From Myxacorys almedinensis A (GTDB lineage: Bacteria; Cyanobacteriota; Cyanobacteriia; Leptolyngbyales; Leptolyngbyaceae): a stretch of DNA of 64,000 nt. Below are positions 52,033-59,762 of this stretch, in pieces. The notes under the pieces are model-generated. The model worked only from the letters and a program-made list of their open reading frames with translations. It was not told the DNA's origin and did no database searches. The first letter of the stretch is position 1, and each line of letters opens with the position of its first letter. The DNA lies in the NCBI RefSeq assembly GCF_010091945.1, contig NZ_WVIE01000011.1, positions 62,001-126,000 on the forward strand, read 5' to 3'. The position numbers and the translations under genes are program-made.

Positions 52033-53007
52033 TTTGCTGAGCAGGTAGGACTTTGGATTCACGCCAAACTGTTTACGGAAGGCTTCTGCAAAGCTACTTG
52101 GGCTGGCATACCCTACGGTTTGAGCCACTTCTCGAACATTCATGCGCCCCTCAGCAAGCAATTGTCGTGCCGTTTCCATCCGATGCTGATGCAGATAGCC
52201 AAACACAGTGGTGCCAAAGACCTGCCGAAACCCTGTTTTGAGCTTGAAATCGTTTAACCCCACCTGACGGGACAGTTCCATCAGCGACGGGGGATTATCG
52301 GAATGCTCAGCCATAATATTTTTGGCTAGATGAATGCGATCGATATCATCTAGGTTTAACGAGCAAGATGAATTTCGAGGAGATCGTCCCGGCTCTTTAA
52401 GCTGCTCTAGTTTCAATGCAATCAACTCCAAGCACTGACCCTCTAGATAAATTTGTCTCGTTCTTCCTTGAAAGGAGCAGTGTAAAATTTTCTCTAACGT
52501 CGATCGCATTGCCGGTGTGATTACATTCGCCTCATCAAAACACGGCTCATCACTGTCTTCAACACATCGTCTAATCTCGATTGGCAGTTCTTCTAAACTC
52601 TCGGCGATGAGTTGAAATAAAGTGGCTGGAGCCTCTAGGTCGATGTCTACCTTCAGAATGGGTTCGTTAGCATAGGTTATTGACGTATCCGTTGCTTCAT
52701 AGGCTCCCCACTCTAAAAAACTCTCGCCAGTTCGCTTACGGTGTCGATTTCCTGATAGGTTAAATCCAAATTCCCACGATGCCCCAACCCCTTCATCTTC
52801 AATAACGTACAAATCATGGTGCAGATGATAATTAAATAGGCTCAGATCGATTCCCCGAAACTGAATCGTGCGAATGTATCCCTCTCCCAACTGCTCAGGT
52901 ATCACCTCGACTCGCTCACAGTAGCCTGAGTGCTGCGACACTAGGGGAGTAGGGTTGCATTCTTTCCACAACTCGTCGTAATCTGTACGGGAAATCGTAA
53001 TCGCCAT
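52021..53007 (-). CDS. AraC-family regulator, PchR-like (unit 1)
   Basis: 328 aa. An N-terminal ligand domain (residues about 1-220) with the PchR-like GFNLSGNRHRKR and a C-terminal double helix-turn-helix: LMELSRQVGLNDFKLKTGFRQVFGTTVFGYL and VREVAQTVGYASPSSFAEAFRKQFGVNPKSY. PchR-type proteins bind ferri-siderophore and activate their receptor genes. It precedes receptor 1, whose operator-like direct repeat overlaps this gene's end. Its own promoter at 53059-53087 is shared in sequence with the second araC gene, showing duplication. Both HTH motifs are complete. Confidence 0.9.
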   Translation of the reverse strand: MAITISRTDYDELWKECNPTPLVSQHSGYCERVEVIPEQLGEGYIRTIQFRGIDLSLFNYHLHHDLYVIEDEGVGASWEFGFNLSGNRHRKRTGESFLEWGAYEATDTSITYANEPILKVDIDLEAPATLFQLIAESLEELPIEIRRCVEDSDEPCFDEANVITPAMRSTLEKILHCSFQGRTRQIYLEGQCLELIALKLEQLKEPGRSPRNSSCSLNLDDIDRIHLAKNIMAEHSDNPPSLMELSRQVGLNDFKLKTGFRQVFGTTVFGYLHQHRMETARQLLAEGRMNVREVAQTVGYASPSSFAEAFRKQFGVNPKSYLLSKKSV

Positions 53008-53058
53008 GATAAAGTTAGGGACAATTTGCCAGAAAATTCGCTGCTTCTAATGCAACTT

Positions 53059-53087
53059 ATTCTCAGCTGAACTGAGTCAGCCGTCAA
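53059..53087 (-). promoter_or_regulatory. Promoter of araC gene 1 (conserved with gene 2)
   Basis: Minus strand: -35 TTGACG, 17-bp spacer, -10 GAGAAT, inside a block of about 45 bp conserved upstream of the other araC gene (58187-58215). The -10 with the following AAGTTGCATTA may also be a Fur-type site. Confidence 0.5.
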
Positions 53088-53285
53088 GTGTTTCACGCCG
53101 CAATGCGCCATTAGCGAGACTGTTGTTGAGCTTGCCAAAGTGATGCGTAGCGATCGCCGCCTTCATCAGTTCTACATCAGTTCCTTCATCTAGCAGCACG
53201 ATCAGTGCATCTTTGAGAATGGCGCGGACAATCGAAAGGTTTTCAGCGTTAACGTGTTTCGTGAGTTTTTGGTTGAGATCTTCGC
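53077..53285 (-). other. Coding-like frame without a start codon
   Basis: After the stop of the ICMT-like gene a different frame reads SEDLNQKLTKHVNAENLSI, then LKDALIVLLDEGTDVELMKA and HHFGKLNNSLANG up to a stop at 53077. It looks like real protein sequence but has no ATG/GTG/TTG and no recognised family. It may be the 3' end of a deleted gene. It overlaps the araC promoter. Confidence 0.35.
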
Positions 53286-53870
53286 TTAAAACAGGTAAGG
53301 AATGAGTCGGTTGGTTTGCTGCACATAAGCTTGATATTGATCTCCAAATTGATCCAGCATCATTTGTTCCTCGTTGCCAATTCGAGCAACATAGAGAATG
53401 CCAAAGGAGATGATTCCCGCTAAACCTGCAATCCAGTTTGGCAGCAACAATGCCTGAGCAACCCCCCACAACCAAATAGAGGTATACATTGGATGTCGAA
53501 TCGTTTGATAGATCCCATTAGTAATTAGAGTGTGCCCCTCTCTGATCTGTAAAGTTGGCGACCAGTTTTCTCCTAGATCACGATGAGCGCGCCAAAACAA
53601 CCAAAGCCCAATCGCAAAAGATAAAACGCCTAATCCATTCGCCCAGAGGGGTAGCTCGTAGTCTGCAAACCTGAGCCAGGGTGAAAAAACATAGAGTAGA
53701 GGGAGAACAAACATGCCTAAAAAGACCAACAAGAGTAGCGTTTTTTCCAGAGGTGTTTTGCGATCGTCCGCGATCGTGTTCTGTTTATTTTTCCGTTGGT
53801 GAGGTAAGCGAATGGCAGTACTGGCAGCTAATCCAATTAAGTAAATAATCTTCAGTATCACGGTATCCAT
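53286..53870 (-). CDS. Isoprenylcysteine carboxyl methyltransferase (ICMT)-like membrane protein
   Basis: 194 aa with five or six membrane helices and the ICMT/PEMT signature in the C-terminal half: RAHRDLGENWSP, HTLITNGIYQTIRHPMYTSIW and NEEQMMLDQFGDQYQAYVQQ. These bind SAM at the membrane. Bacterial members methylate lipids or unknown small molecules; isoprenylcysteine substrates are unlikely here. It is 14 bp after the PepSY gene on the same strand and belongs to the receptor-2 unit. Confidence 0.83.
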   Translation of the reverse strand: MDTVILKIIYLIGLAASTAIRLPHQRKNKQNTIADDRKTPLEKTLLLLVFLGMFVLPLLYVFSPWLRFADYELPLWANGLGVLSFAIGLWLFWRAHRDLGENWSPTLQIREGHTLITNGIYQTIRHPMYTSIWLWGVAQALLLPNWIAGLAGIISFGILYVARIGNEEQMMLDQFGDQYQAYVQQTNRLIPYLF

Positions 53871-53884
53871 TAGATTTACCTTTC

Positions 53885-54394
53885 CTAGTTAACCCGAAAC
53901 GAACTCACAAAGAGATAAAAACCACTGATGACTAGAATCAGGGTCAACAGCGCTGAAGGCAGCTTAATTAAGTTGCCAACCCAGGGGTGTAGCCATCCGA
54001 GAAACCCCTTTTGTTGCAAAAAATTGCCTGCATTGAAACCGTATTTCAGTACCTTTCCTGTGTGAGCATCCATAAACCACTCAAAAAATCGCTGGTGATT
54101 CTCAAACCGATAAACTTGAATCAAGGGCAAGTAAGCGATTTCGTCGATCTGGTTTGCAACTGCTGGCGAATGCGCCATGAGGATGCGGGTTGCTTGCTCA
54201 CGAGAAAGGACGGTGCTGGTATTTGCTGCGGTAGGCTCAGGTGGAAGTTCATCAATAATTGGCAGACCAGCACTGAAAACCCTGGGCACTGCGATCGCTT
54301 CAATCACCCAGATTAAAGTTAATCCGATTACATACAGTCCAACCCAACGATGCAACCGTCTTGCTAGTTTAATCAACCATTGTGGATGCCTCAT
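53885..54394 (-). CDS. PepSY-domain membrane protein
   Basis: 169 aa. An N-terminal membrane helix (LHRWVGLYVIGLTLIWVIEAIA), a periplasmic PepSY-type domain (residues about 50-125: LSREQATRILMAHSP, QVYRFENHQRFFEWFMDAHTGKVL), and a C-terminal helix (LPSALLTLILVISGFYLFV). The arrangement resembles PepSY-associated proteins next to TonB receptors, some of which are thought to be inner-membrane ferric-siderophore reductases, although this short form lacks the heme-type His set. Located 17 bp after receptor 2, thus a member of that operon. Confidence 0.82.
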   Translation of the reverse strand: MRHPQWLIKLARRLHRWVGLYVIGLTLIWVIEAIAVPRVFSAGLPIIDELPPEPTAANTSTVLSREQATRILMAHSPAVANQIDEIAYLPLIQVYRFENHQRFFEWFMDAHTGKVLKYGFNAGNFLQQKGFLGWLHPWVGNLIKLPSALLTLILVISGFYLFVSSFRVN

Positions 54395-54411
54395 TGCACC
54401 TCTCCTAAGAT

Positions 54412-57000
54412 TTAAAACGCTGCTTTCACTTGGATTCCGAACATTCTGCGATCGCCATAAGTTCCAACGGCTTGGGGAGGCGGAAAGAAGTACGCTGAAG
54501 TTACATACTCTGTATTCAATAAATTCATAGCAAATAAATAAATTCCCCAGTTACTATTTTCATATCCAATCCGAGCATTCACCAACGCAAACGGATGTTG
54601 TTTGAGTTGATTACCATCATCAAAGAAGTATTTTCCTACCCCTTGAAGATCCAATCGAGCAAAAATTCCCCTAACACTGCGATATTGCAAGGCTAGGTTA
54701 TAGGTGAAATTGGGTGCCAAGGTGAGCCGATTACCGTTAAAGTTTTGACCTGTAAATGGATTCGTATAATCGGTAAACTTAGCATCTGCATAGCCAAAGC
54801 CCGCAATCACATCCAGCCCCCGAACGGGTGTTGCTTTGATCTCCAACTCTACTCCGCGAATCCGAGCTTCAGCATTGGCAACGTTTGAAAATGCGCCCGT
54901 ATTATCCGGGAGCAGCACTTGATAGTTATCCAAGTGGTTGCTAAATGCTGCCAGATTGACGGTGAGTCGATCGTCAAGCCAGGACGACTTGAATCCCAAT
55001 TCATAATTCCAGGACGTTTCCGAGGCAAAAGTCAGCAGATTGAGTGATTCCGCCTGAGAGTTGAAACCACCCGGTTTATAGCCTCGTGTAATACTGCCAT
55101 AAGCGCTCACATTCGGATTAAACCGATATTGCGCGGCAAAACGCGGTAGCCAAACCCGATCGCTGGTTTCTACATCACTCACACTCAAACCCGTTGGAAC
55201 TTTTAGGGACGTTCCAGCAACTTCTAGGTTGCGTTGTCGAGTAATGCGGCTTGTGGTCGATTCGTAGCGCAATCCAGCCGTCAAGGTGAGGGGTTGAATC
55301 GGAGTGTAGTCTACCTGACTAAATGCTGCATAGGTGGCTTGATTGGTATCGGCATCTGCGCGGTCAAATCCGGCAAAGGGTAAGCCAAAGGCGGCGGCAC
55401 CCAGATCACTGAACTGAAGCCCAGACCCCAACACTCTAAACGCTCTTGACTCGAAATATCCCCCAAAGAGCCAGCGCAATTGATTGGCATCTTCAGGCGA
55501 TTGAATCCGCAACTCCTGGCTCCAAAGGGTTGAGTCAAATTGTGCTTTCCGCCGAATCAAATCGAGCGATGTAAAATCAGAGTCGATCGGGTTGTCTTGG
55601 AACGTAAATCGACGGGTGGTAATAGCAGTGGCGCGAAATTTAGGTCCATCGTAGGCAATTTTCAATGCCTGAGTGTTGGTGCTGACCTGGTCGAAGCCAT
55701 TGAAGTCATAGTCAATTTTGAACGGATCGGATTGATTGAGGGGAACGAGGATAGTGCTGCCATGATCGCTATAGCTAGCATTTGCATTGAACGAAACAGA
55801 CCATTCCTGATCAGGAGTCCAGAGAATTTGAGCGCGCCCAGATAGACTTGATTTTTCACCCACATTTTCGTTGGTGAATGTGTTTTCAGTAAAGCCATCT
55901 CGCGCAATATAAGCCCCAGCTAGCCGAAAGAATAGGCGATCGGGGATTACTGCATCACTCAAAGACAATTGGAGATTACGATTGTTGGAACTGCCATACC
56001 CGACTAAGGCTCTCACCTCCGGATCATTACTAGGAGAACGGCTAATGATATTGACGACTCCAGCTTGAGAATTTCTGCCATAAAGCGTACTTTGCGGACC
56101 CCGCAACACTTCTACCCGTTCTAAATCAAACAGAGGCACATCAATAAAGCTCGTATAGTCATAAGGCACATCGTCAATGTAGAATCCAACTGCGTCACGA
56201 GCAGCAAAGTTGCTGTTTCCCAGTCCTCGAATACTGTAGTTCAAGAAATTGCCGCTCCCTTGAGGCAGCGCAAAGAAGTTGGGGGTGTTCGCCGCTACAT
56301 CACTAAATGAGTCGATTTGAGCATCCTCAATCGCTTGCCTGGGAATTGCTGTGATACTGATGGGGATGTCCTGCGGATTCTCTGGACGCTTCTGTGCTGT
56401 GACGATGACTTCTTCCTCTGGTTCTACTGCCGACACGCTGAGAATCAACCCTGACTGACTTTGAACGATTCTGCCATCGGGAACATCATCAATTCCAACA
56501 ATGCGAATTTGAATGCTATTAGAATTGCTCCGTTCAACACTAATCGAAGCGATGCCTGCGATCGGATTATCTTGCCGAAACTCCTTACCATCGGCTAATT
56601 GAGCATTGGGAATCAGGACGATCAGGGTATTTCCATTCACATCCGCTGTCCCCTGAAGCGCTTTACCTGCATCCGTTTCTAGAACCACCCTCAACTCACC
56701 TTCGACTGAATTCAGCCTTACACCCGTTACTCGCACGGGTGCCGCGCCTTCTTCTTGCTTTCCGGTTTCTGCTTCCTCTGCCTGAGACAGCCATTGCTGC
56801 ACAGTAGATGCAGGACGGTGGAGGTCGTTGATATGAGGTACTTTTGTCTCTCCCTCAATGTTCTGGATAACGGTCTGAGCCAAAGCCGACTGAACTATCA
56901 GCAATCCAATCAAAGAAATAAGAGAGCCGCCACTGATTTTGCAACAAGCGCAAAGTAAACCTCTGTTCACACCACTCTCCTCAACAACACCGTTCTGCAT
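54412..57000 (-). CDS. TonB-dependent receptor with AMIN domain (receptor 2)
   Basis: 862 aa, outer-membrane transporter of a subtype different from receptors 1 and 3. Signal helix ISLIGLLIVQSALAQ, AMIN domain (residues about 90-190, VTGVRLNSVEGELRVVLE), TonB-box-like EEEVIVTAQKRPE, plug ISITAIPRQAIEDAQ ... LRGPQSTLYGRNSQAGVVNI, and a barrel ending in an aromatic residue (GIQVKAAF). The plug is of the colicin-I/iron-catecholate (IroN-like) group. Its PepSY and ICMT-like companions follow downstream. An AraC-type direct repeat (57051-57079) precedes the gene. Confidence 0.92.
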   Translation of the reverse strand: MQNGVVEESGVNRGLLCACCKISGGSLISLIGLLIVQSALAQTVIQNIEGETKVPHINDLHRPASTVQQWLSQAEEAETGKQEEGAAPVRVTGVRLNSVEGELRVVLETDAGKALQGTADVNGNTLIVLIPNAQLADGKEFRQDNPIAGIASISVERSNSNSIQIRIVGIDDVPDGRIVQSQSGLILSVSAVEPEEEVIVTAQKRPENPQDIPISITAIPRQAIEDAQIDSFSDVAANTPNFFALPQGSGNFLNYSIRGLGNSNFAARDAVGFYIDDVPYDYTSFIDVPLFDLERVEVLRGPQSTLYGRNSQAGVVNIISRSPSNDPEVRALVGYGSSNNRNLQLSLSDAVIPDRLFFRLAGAYIARDGFTENTFTNENVGEKSSLSGRAQILWTPDQEWSVSFNANASYSDHGSTILVPLNQSDPFKIDYDFNGFDQVSTNTQALKIAYDGPKFRATAITTRRFTFQDNPIDSDFTSLDLIRRKAQFDSTLWSQELRIQSPEDANQLRWLFGGYFESRAFRVLGSGLQFSDLGAAAFGLPFAGFDRADADTNQATYAAFSQVDYTPIQPLTLTAGLRYESTTSRITRQRNLEVAGTSLKVPTGLSVSDVETSDRVWLPRFAAQYRFNPNVSAYGSITRGYKPGGFNSQAESLNLLTFASETSWNYELGFKSSWLDDRLTVNLAAFSNHLDNYQVLLPDNTGAFSNVANAEARIRGVELEIKATPVRGLDVIAGFGYADAKFTDYTNPFTGQNFNGNRLTLAPNFTYNLALQYRSVRGIFARLDLQGVGKYFFDDGNQLKQHPFALVNARIGYENSNWGIYLFAMNLLNTEYVTSAYFFPPPQAVGTYGDRRMFGIQVKAAF

Positions 57001-57050
57001 TTGGGATTATTGAGAAGAATAAGCATTAAACACTTTGTCTGCAACTCCAC

Positions 57051-57079
57051 GGTGGAGAGTTTTAGCTCCCAGACGGAGA
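57051..57079 (-). promoter_or_regulatory. 21-bp-spaced direct repeat, proposed AraC operator 2
   Basis: Minus strand TCTCCGTC (57079-57072) and TCTCCACC (57058-57051), 21 bp apart, in the 89-bp gap between araC gene 2 and receptor 2. The half-site differs from that of units 1 and 3 (AATCCGT), consistent with a different AraC protein. Confidence 0.5.
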
Positions 57080-57089
57080 ACCATAGGTT

Positions 57090-58106
57090 CTAAAGCAACT
57101 TTCCGTTGAGTCTGTAAGACGTTGGAGTAATTCCAAATTTTTTCTTAAAAGCACCGGAAAACTTGCTTGCATTGGCGTAACCAACCGTTTGCGAAACCTG
57201 AGTAATACTCATCCGACTGGTTTCTAGTAATAACCGCGCCCGTTCCATCCGGTACTCGTGTAAGCATCCGAACACTGTCGTACCAAAAACTTGGTGAAAA
57301 AGTTGCTTTAACTTGAAGTCGCTCACACAGACGTGCTTTGCCAAAGCAAGCACGGATGGAGGAGCATCGGCATGGCGGAGCAGAATTTCTCTAGCTTGGT
57401 GAGCGCAGTCAATATCGCTGGATTTCAACTGGAGCGTTTTTTTGAGATGGGTTGGTTCATGGGTGAGTTGGTCATACTTGAGTGCGATCAGTTCTAATGC
57501 TTTACTTTCCAGATAGAACCGTCTGATCATCCCTTGGTAAGGGCAGTTCAGAATTTGGTGAAGCGCGATCGCCATCGCAGGCGTGGTTGATCCTGTTTGC
57601 CAGTGAAACCCTGATTCATCTCCCCTGAGAGTTCGCTCTATAGGGGTGGGAAGCGAGGATAATTGCCAATCTGTAAGCGCTCTAAGTTGGTGCGGTGTCA
57701 TACTGATCTGAACTAAAGATATTTTTTGTCCAGCAGCCAACTCTGTGACTGCCTTATCCTCGCCATGCATTACTCCGAAATGACTATCGCCAGACTTAGC
57801 AACCAGATCCGATCCCGAACGGTGAAACGTTCCCCTAAAACGCCCAGACAGACAAAAGCTAAATCCGGCTGAGGAATAAAGTTGTGTTTCCGTCAGCAAA
57901 CTCAGATGCTCTTGTAGTTCCCACTCGGTGATATGTAGCTCAAATTTATCCCACGGATCGAACCAGCGAATCGACCAGCGACCAAATGGCTGGGATAGCT
58001 GGAATGACGTTTCATAATTCTGTACCTGACAGAGGGTGCCTGTCTGTAGCTGCAATTCCTCCAACAACTCTTGAATATTGCTGTAAGAGAGGGAAAGTTT
58101 CATCAT
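57090..58106 (-). CDS. AraC-family regulator, PchR-like (unit 2)
   Basis: 338 aa with N-terminal sensing domain (FSFCLSGRFRGTFHRSGSDL) and double HTH: VLALAKHVCVSDFKLKQLFHQVFGTTVFGCL and ITQVSQTVGYANASKFSGAFKKKFGITPTSY. It is a paralogue of the regulator at 52-53 kb; the upstream promoters are near identical. It probably controls receptor 2, PepSY and ICMT-like genes in response to a ferric siderophore. The start may be the first or second of two adjacent ATG codons. Confidence 0.9.
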   Translation of the reverse strand: MMKLSLSYSNIQELLEELQLQTGTLCQVQNYETSFQLSQPFGRWSIRWFDPWDKFELHITEWELQEHLSLLTETQLYSSAGFSFCLSGRFRGTFHRSGSDLVAKSGDSHFGVMHGEDKAVTELAAGQKISLVQISMTPHQLRALTDWQLSSLPTPIERTLRGDESGFHWQTGSTTPAMAIALHQILNCPYQGMIRRFYLESKALELIALKYDQLTHEPTHLKKTLQLKSSDIDCAHQAREILLRHADAPPSVLALAKHVCVSDFKLKQLFHQVFGTTVFGCLHEYRMERARLLLETSRMSITQVSQTVGYANASKFSGAFKKKFGITPTSYRLNGKLL

Positions 58107-58186
58107 TGAAAATAGGGAGGTGGATGCCGCGTAACTGAGATAGGGTTAGGGATGAGTTTCTAGAAACGCGAATTTTAATGCAACTT

Positions 58187-58215
58187 ATTCTCAACTGAAG
58201 CGAGTTAGCTGTCAA
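58187..58215 (-). promoter_or_regulatory. Promoter of araC gene 2 (conserved with gene 1)
   Basis: Minus strand: -35 TTGACA, 17-bp spacer, -10 GAGAAT, in a block of about 45 bp shared with the promoter of araC gene 1. Confidence 0.55.
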
Positions 58216-58256
58216 GTGTTTGAGATCTGCCTGCGCCATCAAATCGAGTTCCGGGC

Positions 58257-58304
58257 GAGGTGCCTGAAGCAGCGCGATCGCAAACAGAAACTTTCTCCCT
58301 GGAG
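58257..58304 (+). pseudogene. Scrap of a DUF4351 C-terminus (1)
   Basis: Reads EVPEAARSQTETFSLE, matching EVPEGMRSQIETFSLE of the Rpn-like pseudogene at 46.9 kb. Only 16 codons remain, within the leader region of xisH. Confidence 0.55.
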
Positions 58305-58371
58305 ACACGCAAGCGTCAGCAACGGCAATGGGCGTGATAATCTAAATTGTCCTTTTGCTAAAGAATCACCC

Positions 58372-58785
58372 GTGAGCGCGAAGGATCTCTTTCACGATGC
58401 TGTTAAGCAAGCACTGATTCGAGATGGATGGGTCATTACAGATGATCCGCTAGTGGTTCGCTATGGTCCGACCAACCTCAAGGTCGATTTAGGGGCAGAG
58501 CGTATCATTGCCGCACAGCGAGAGACTGAAACCGTTGCGGTAGAAATCAAGAGTTTTCTTGATCCGAGTGCCGTGAATGATTTTCATACGGCTGTAGGGC
58601 AATATCTCCACTACCAACTTGCCTTTAATTACAACCAGTGGAGCCGAAAGCTCTACTTAGCGGTTCCCAAAGAGATTTACGATACCCAATTCGAGAAACC
58701 TCTTTTCCGGGACAGTCAGACTTATCGAATTAGAATTTTGGTGTACAGCACTGAAAATCAGGAGATTTTGACATGGATCGATTAG
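58372..58785 (+). CDS. xisH: XisH-family protein (endonuclease-like)
   Basis: 137 aa. The GTG at 58372 is chosen because SAKDLFHDAVKQAL is the normal XisH N-terminus; the longer frame from 58216 runs through relic DNA. The sequence shows a PD-(D/E)XK-like core: KVDLGAERIIAAQ, then TVAVEIKSFL with the E-x-K, and HTAVGQYLHYQLAF. XisH, together with XisI, was identified as a factor needed for fdxN element excision in Anabaena, but the families occur in many copies genome-wide and are suspected to be a toxin-antitoxin-like or nuclease pair. It overlaps xisI by 13 bp. Confidence 0.9.
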   Translation: MSAKDLFHDAVKQALIRDGWVITDDPLVVRYGPTNLKVDLGAERIIAAQRETETVAVEIKSFLDPSAVNDFHTAVGQYLHYQLAFNYNQWSRKLYLAVPKEIYDTQFEKPLFRDSQTYRIRILVYSTENQEILTWID

Positions 58786-59108
58786 AGCAATACCGAAACA
58801 TTGTCAAGCAGGTTCTTCAACATTACTACACCCTCTATAAGCGAATGCCAGACGCAGACACAACAATGGTGTGTGACCCCACCTCCGACCAGTATCAGGT
58901 GATTCAGACGGGATGGGATGCTCAGCAACGCAGAATCTACACCACTCTGCACCTATCGCTCAAAAATGGAAAAATTTATATTCATAGCGATCCCACCGAA
59001 GAGGGGGTGGCAAACGCTCTAATTGGGGAAGGAATTCCTAAAACGGATATTGTGCTGGAATATCAGACTCCAACATTCAGGAAGCATTCGGAATTTGCTC
59101 AGGCTTAG
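58773..59108 (+). CDS. xisI: XisI-family protein
   Basis: 111 aa of the usual XisI length: MDRLEQYRNIVKQVLQHYY, YQVIQTGWDAQQRRIYTTLH and IGEGIPKTDIVLEYQTPTFR. It begins 13 bp before the end of xisH, as is usual for the pair. Both frames are intact, whereas the DNA on both sides is full of Rpn/DUF4351 scraps, so the pair behaves as a mobile module. Its biochemical function is not known. Confidence 0.9.
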   Translation: MDRLEQYRNIVKQVLQHYYTLYKRMPDADTTMVCDPTSDQYQVIQTGWDAQQRRIYTTLHLSLKNGKIYIHSDPTEEGVANALIGEGIPKTDIVLEYQTPTFRKHSEFAQA

Positions 59109-59111
59109 CGC

Positions 59112-59143
59112 GGTTCCTGTGGAGTTGCGCTTTGCGCTAATCG
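59112..59143 (+). repeat. Small dispersed repeat, copy 3
   Basis: 32-bp copy of the repeat found at 33249 and 47106, located 3 bp after the xisI stop. Confidence 0.7.
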
Positions 59144-59234
59144 TGCTTATCCTGTTGATTAAGTTTGCGTAGAAATGCCCTATTTCTGAAAATTCTGCGA
59201 TCGCGGCGGCTACAGAATTCTCAAAAAGGTTGCG

Positions 59235-59351
59235 CGATCGCAAATTGAAACTCTCTCCCTAGAACAGCTAGAGTCATTGGGTGAGGCGCTGTTGGAGTTT
59301 GAGACGATCGCAGATTTGGAAGCTTGGCTGCAAGGCGATCGCGCAAGCTGA
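59235..59351 (+). pseudogene. Scrap of a DUF4351 C-terminus (2)
   Basis: Reads RSQIETLSLEQLESLGEALL, then LEAWLQGDRAS-stop, nearly identical to the end of the Rpn-like pseudogene at 46150-47096. No upstream domain is present. Confidence 0.7.
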
Positions 59352-59380
59352 GGGGGAGAGCGATCGCGCTTGCTGACTGA

Positions 59381-59758
59381 TCACAGAAGCACCGTCGGGA
59401 TTTGAACCAAGGTGGCAGATGGAAACAGGTCGTGGAGTTTTTTGTAGGGAAATTCTCCGGTGTCATGGTTGATGTACTGCTGCATGAAGTCTAGTAGTGG
59501 GGCGGCAGTTTCATCGGGGGGCAGATCGGTGATCAGGTAGGTTGGTTTCTCTGGGCTGGAAATGGCGATGACACAACCGTGCTTACACGCCCACATGCAA
59601 CCTACAGACTGGATTTCTAGTTGTAATGATGAAAAACTTTGCCTGGATAAGGTATTGAGTCGCTCAAATAAACGAGTGCCATAACTTGGTTGGCTTTCTG
59701 ATATGTTTCCGTCTACACAGTAGCAGTATTTACAAACGGAGTGTGTGTGTTTAGTCAT
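59381..59758 (-). CDS. DUF1636 metal-binding, ferredoxin-like protein (unit 3)
   Basis: 125 aa, very similar to the protein at 47915-48271 and with the same Cys pattern (CKYCYC and GCMWACKHGC), in a thioredoxin-like ferredoxin fold. It ends QIPTVLL, seven residues longer than its paralogue. It follows the siderophore-binding protein gene with a 4-bp gap. Supposed role in handling iron released from siderophore is inferred from constant linkage. Confidence 0.82.
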   Translation of the reverse strand: MTKHTHSVCKYCYCVDGNISESQPSYGTRLFERLNTLSRQSFSSLQLEIQSVGCMWACKHGCVIAISSPEKPTYLITDLPPDETAAPLLDFMQQYINHDTGEFPYKKLHDLFPSATLVQIPTVLL

Positions 59759-59762
59759 ACAC

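Noticed and set aside
58216-58371. 52-residue N-terminal extension of XisH
   Set aside because: It overlaps the araC promoter and an Rpn scrap; the GTG at 58372 gives the normal family start.
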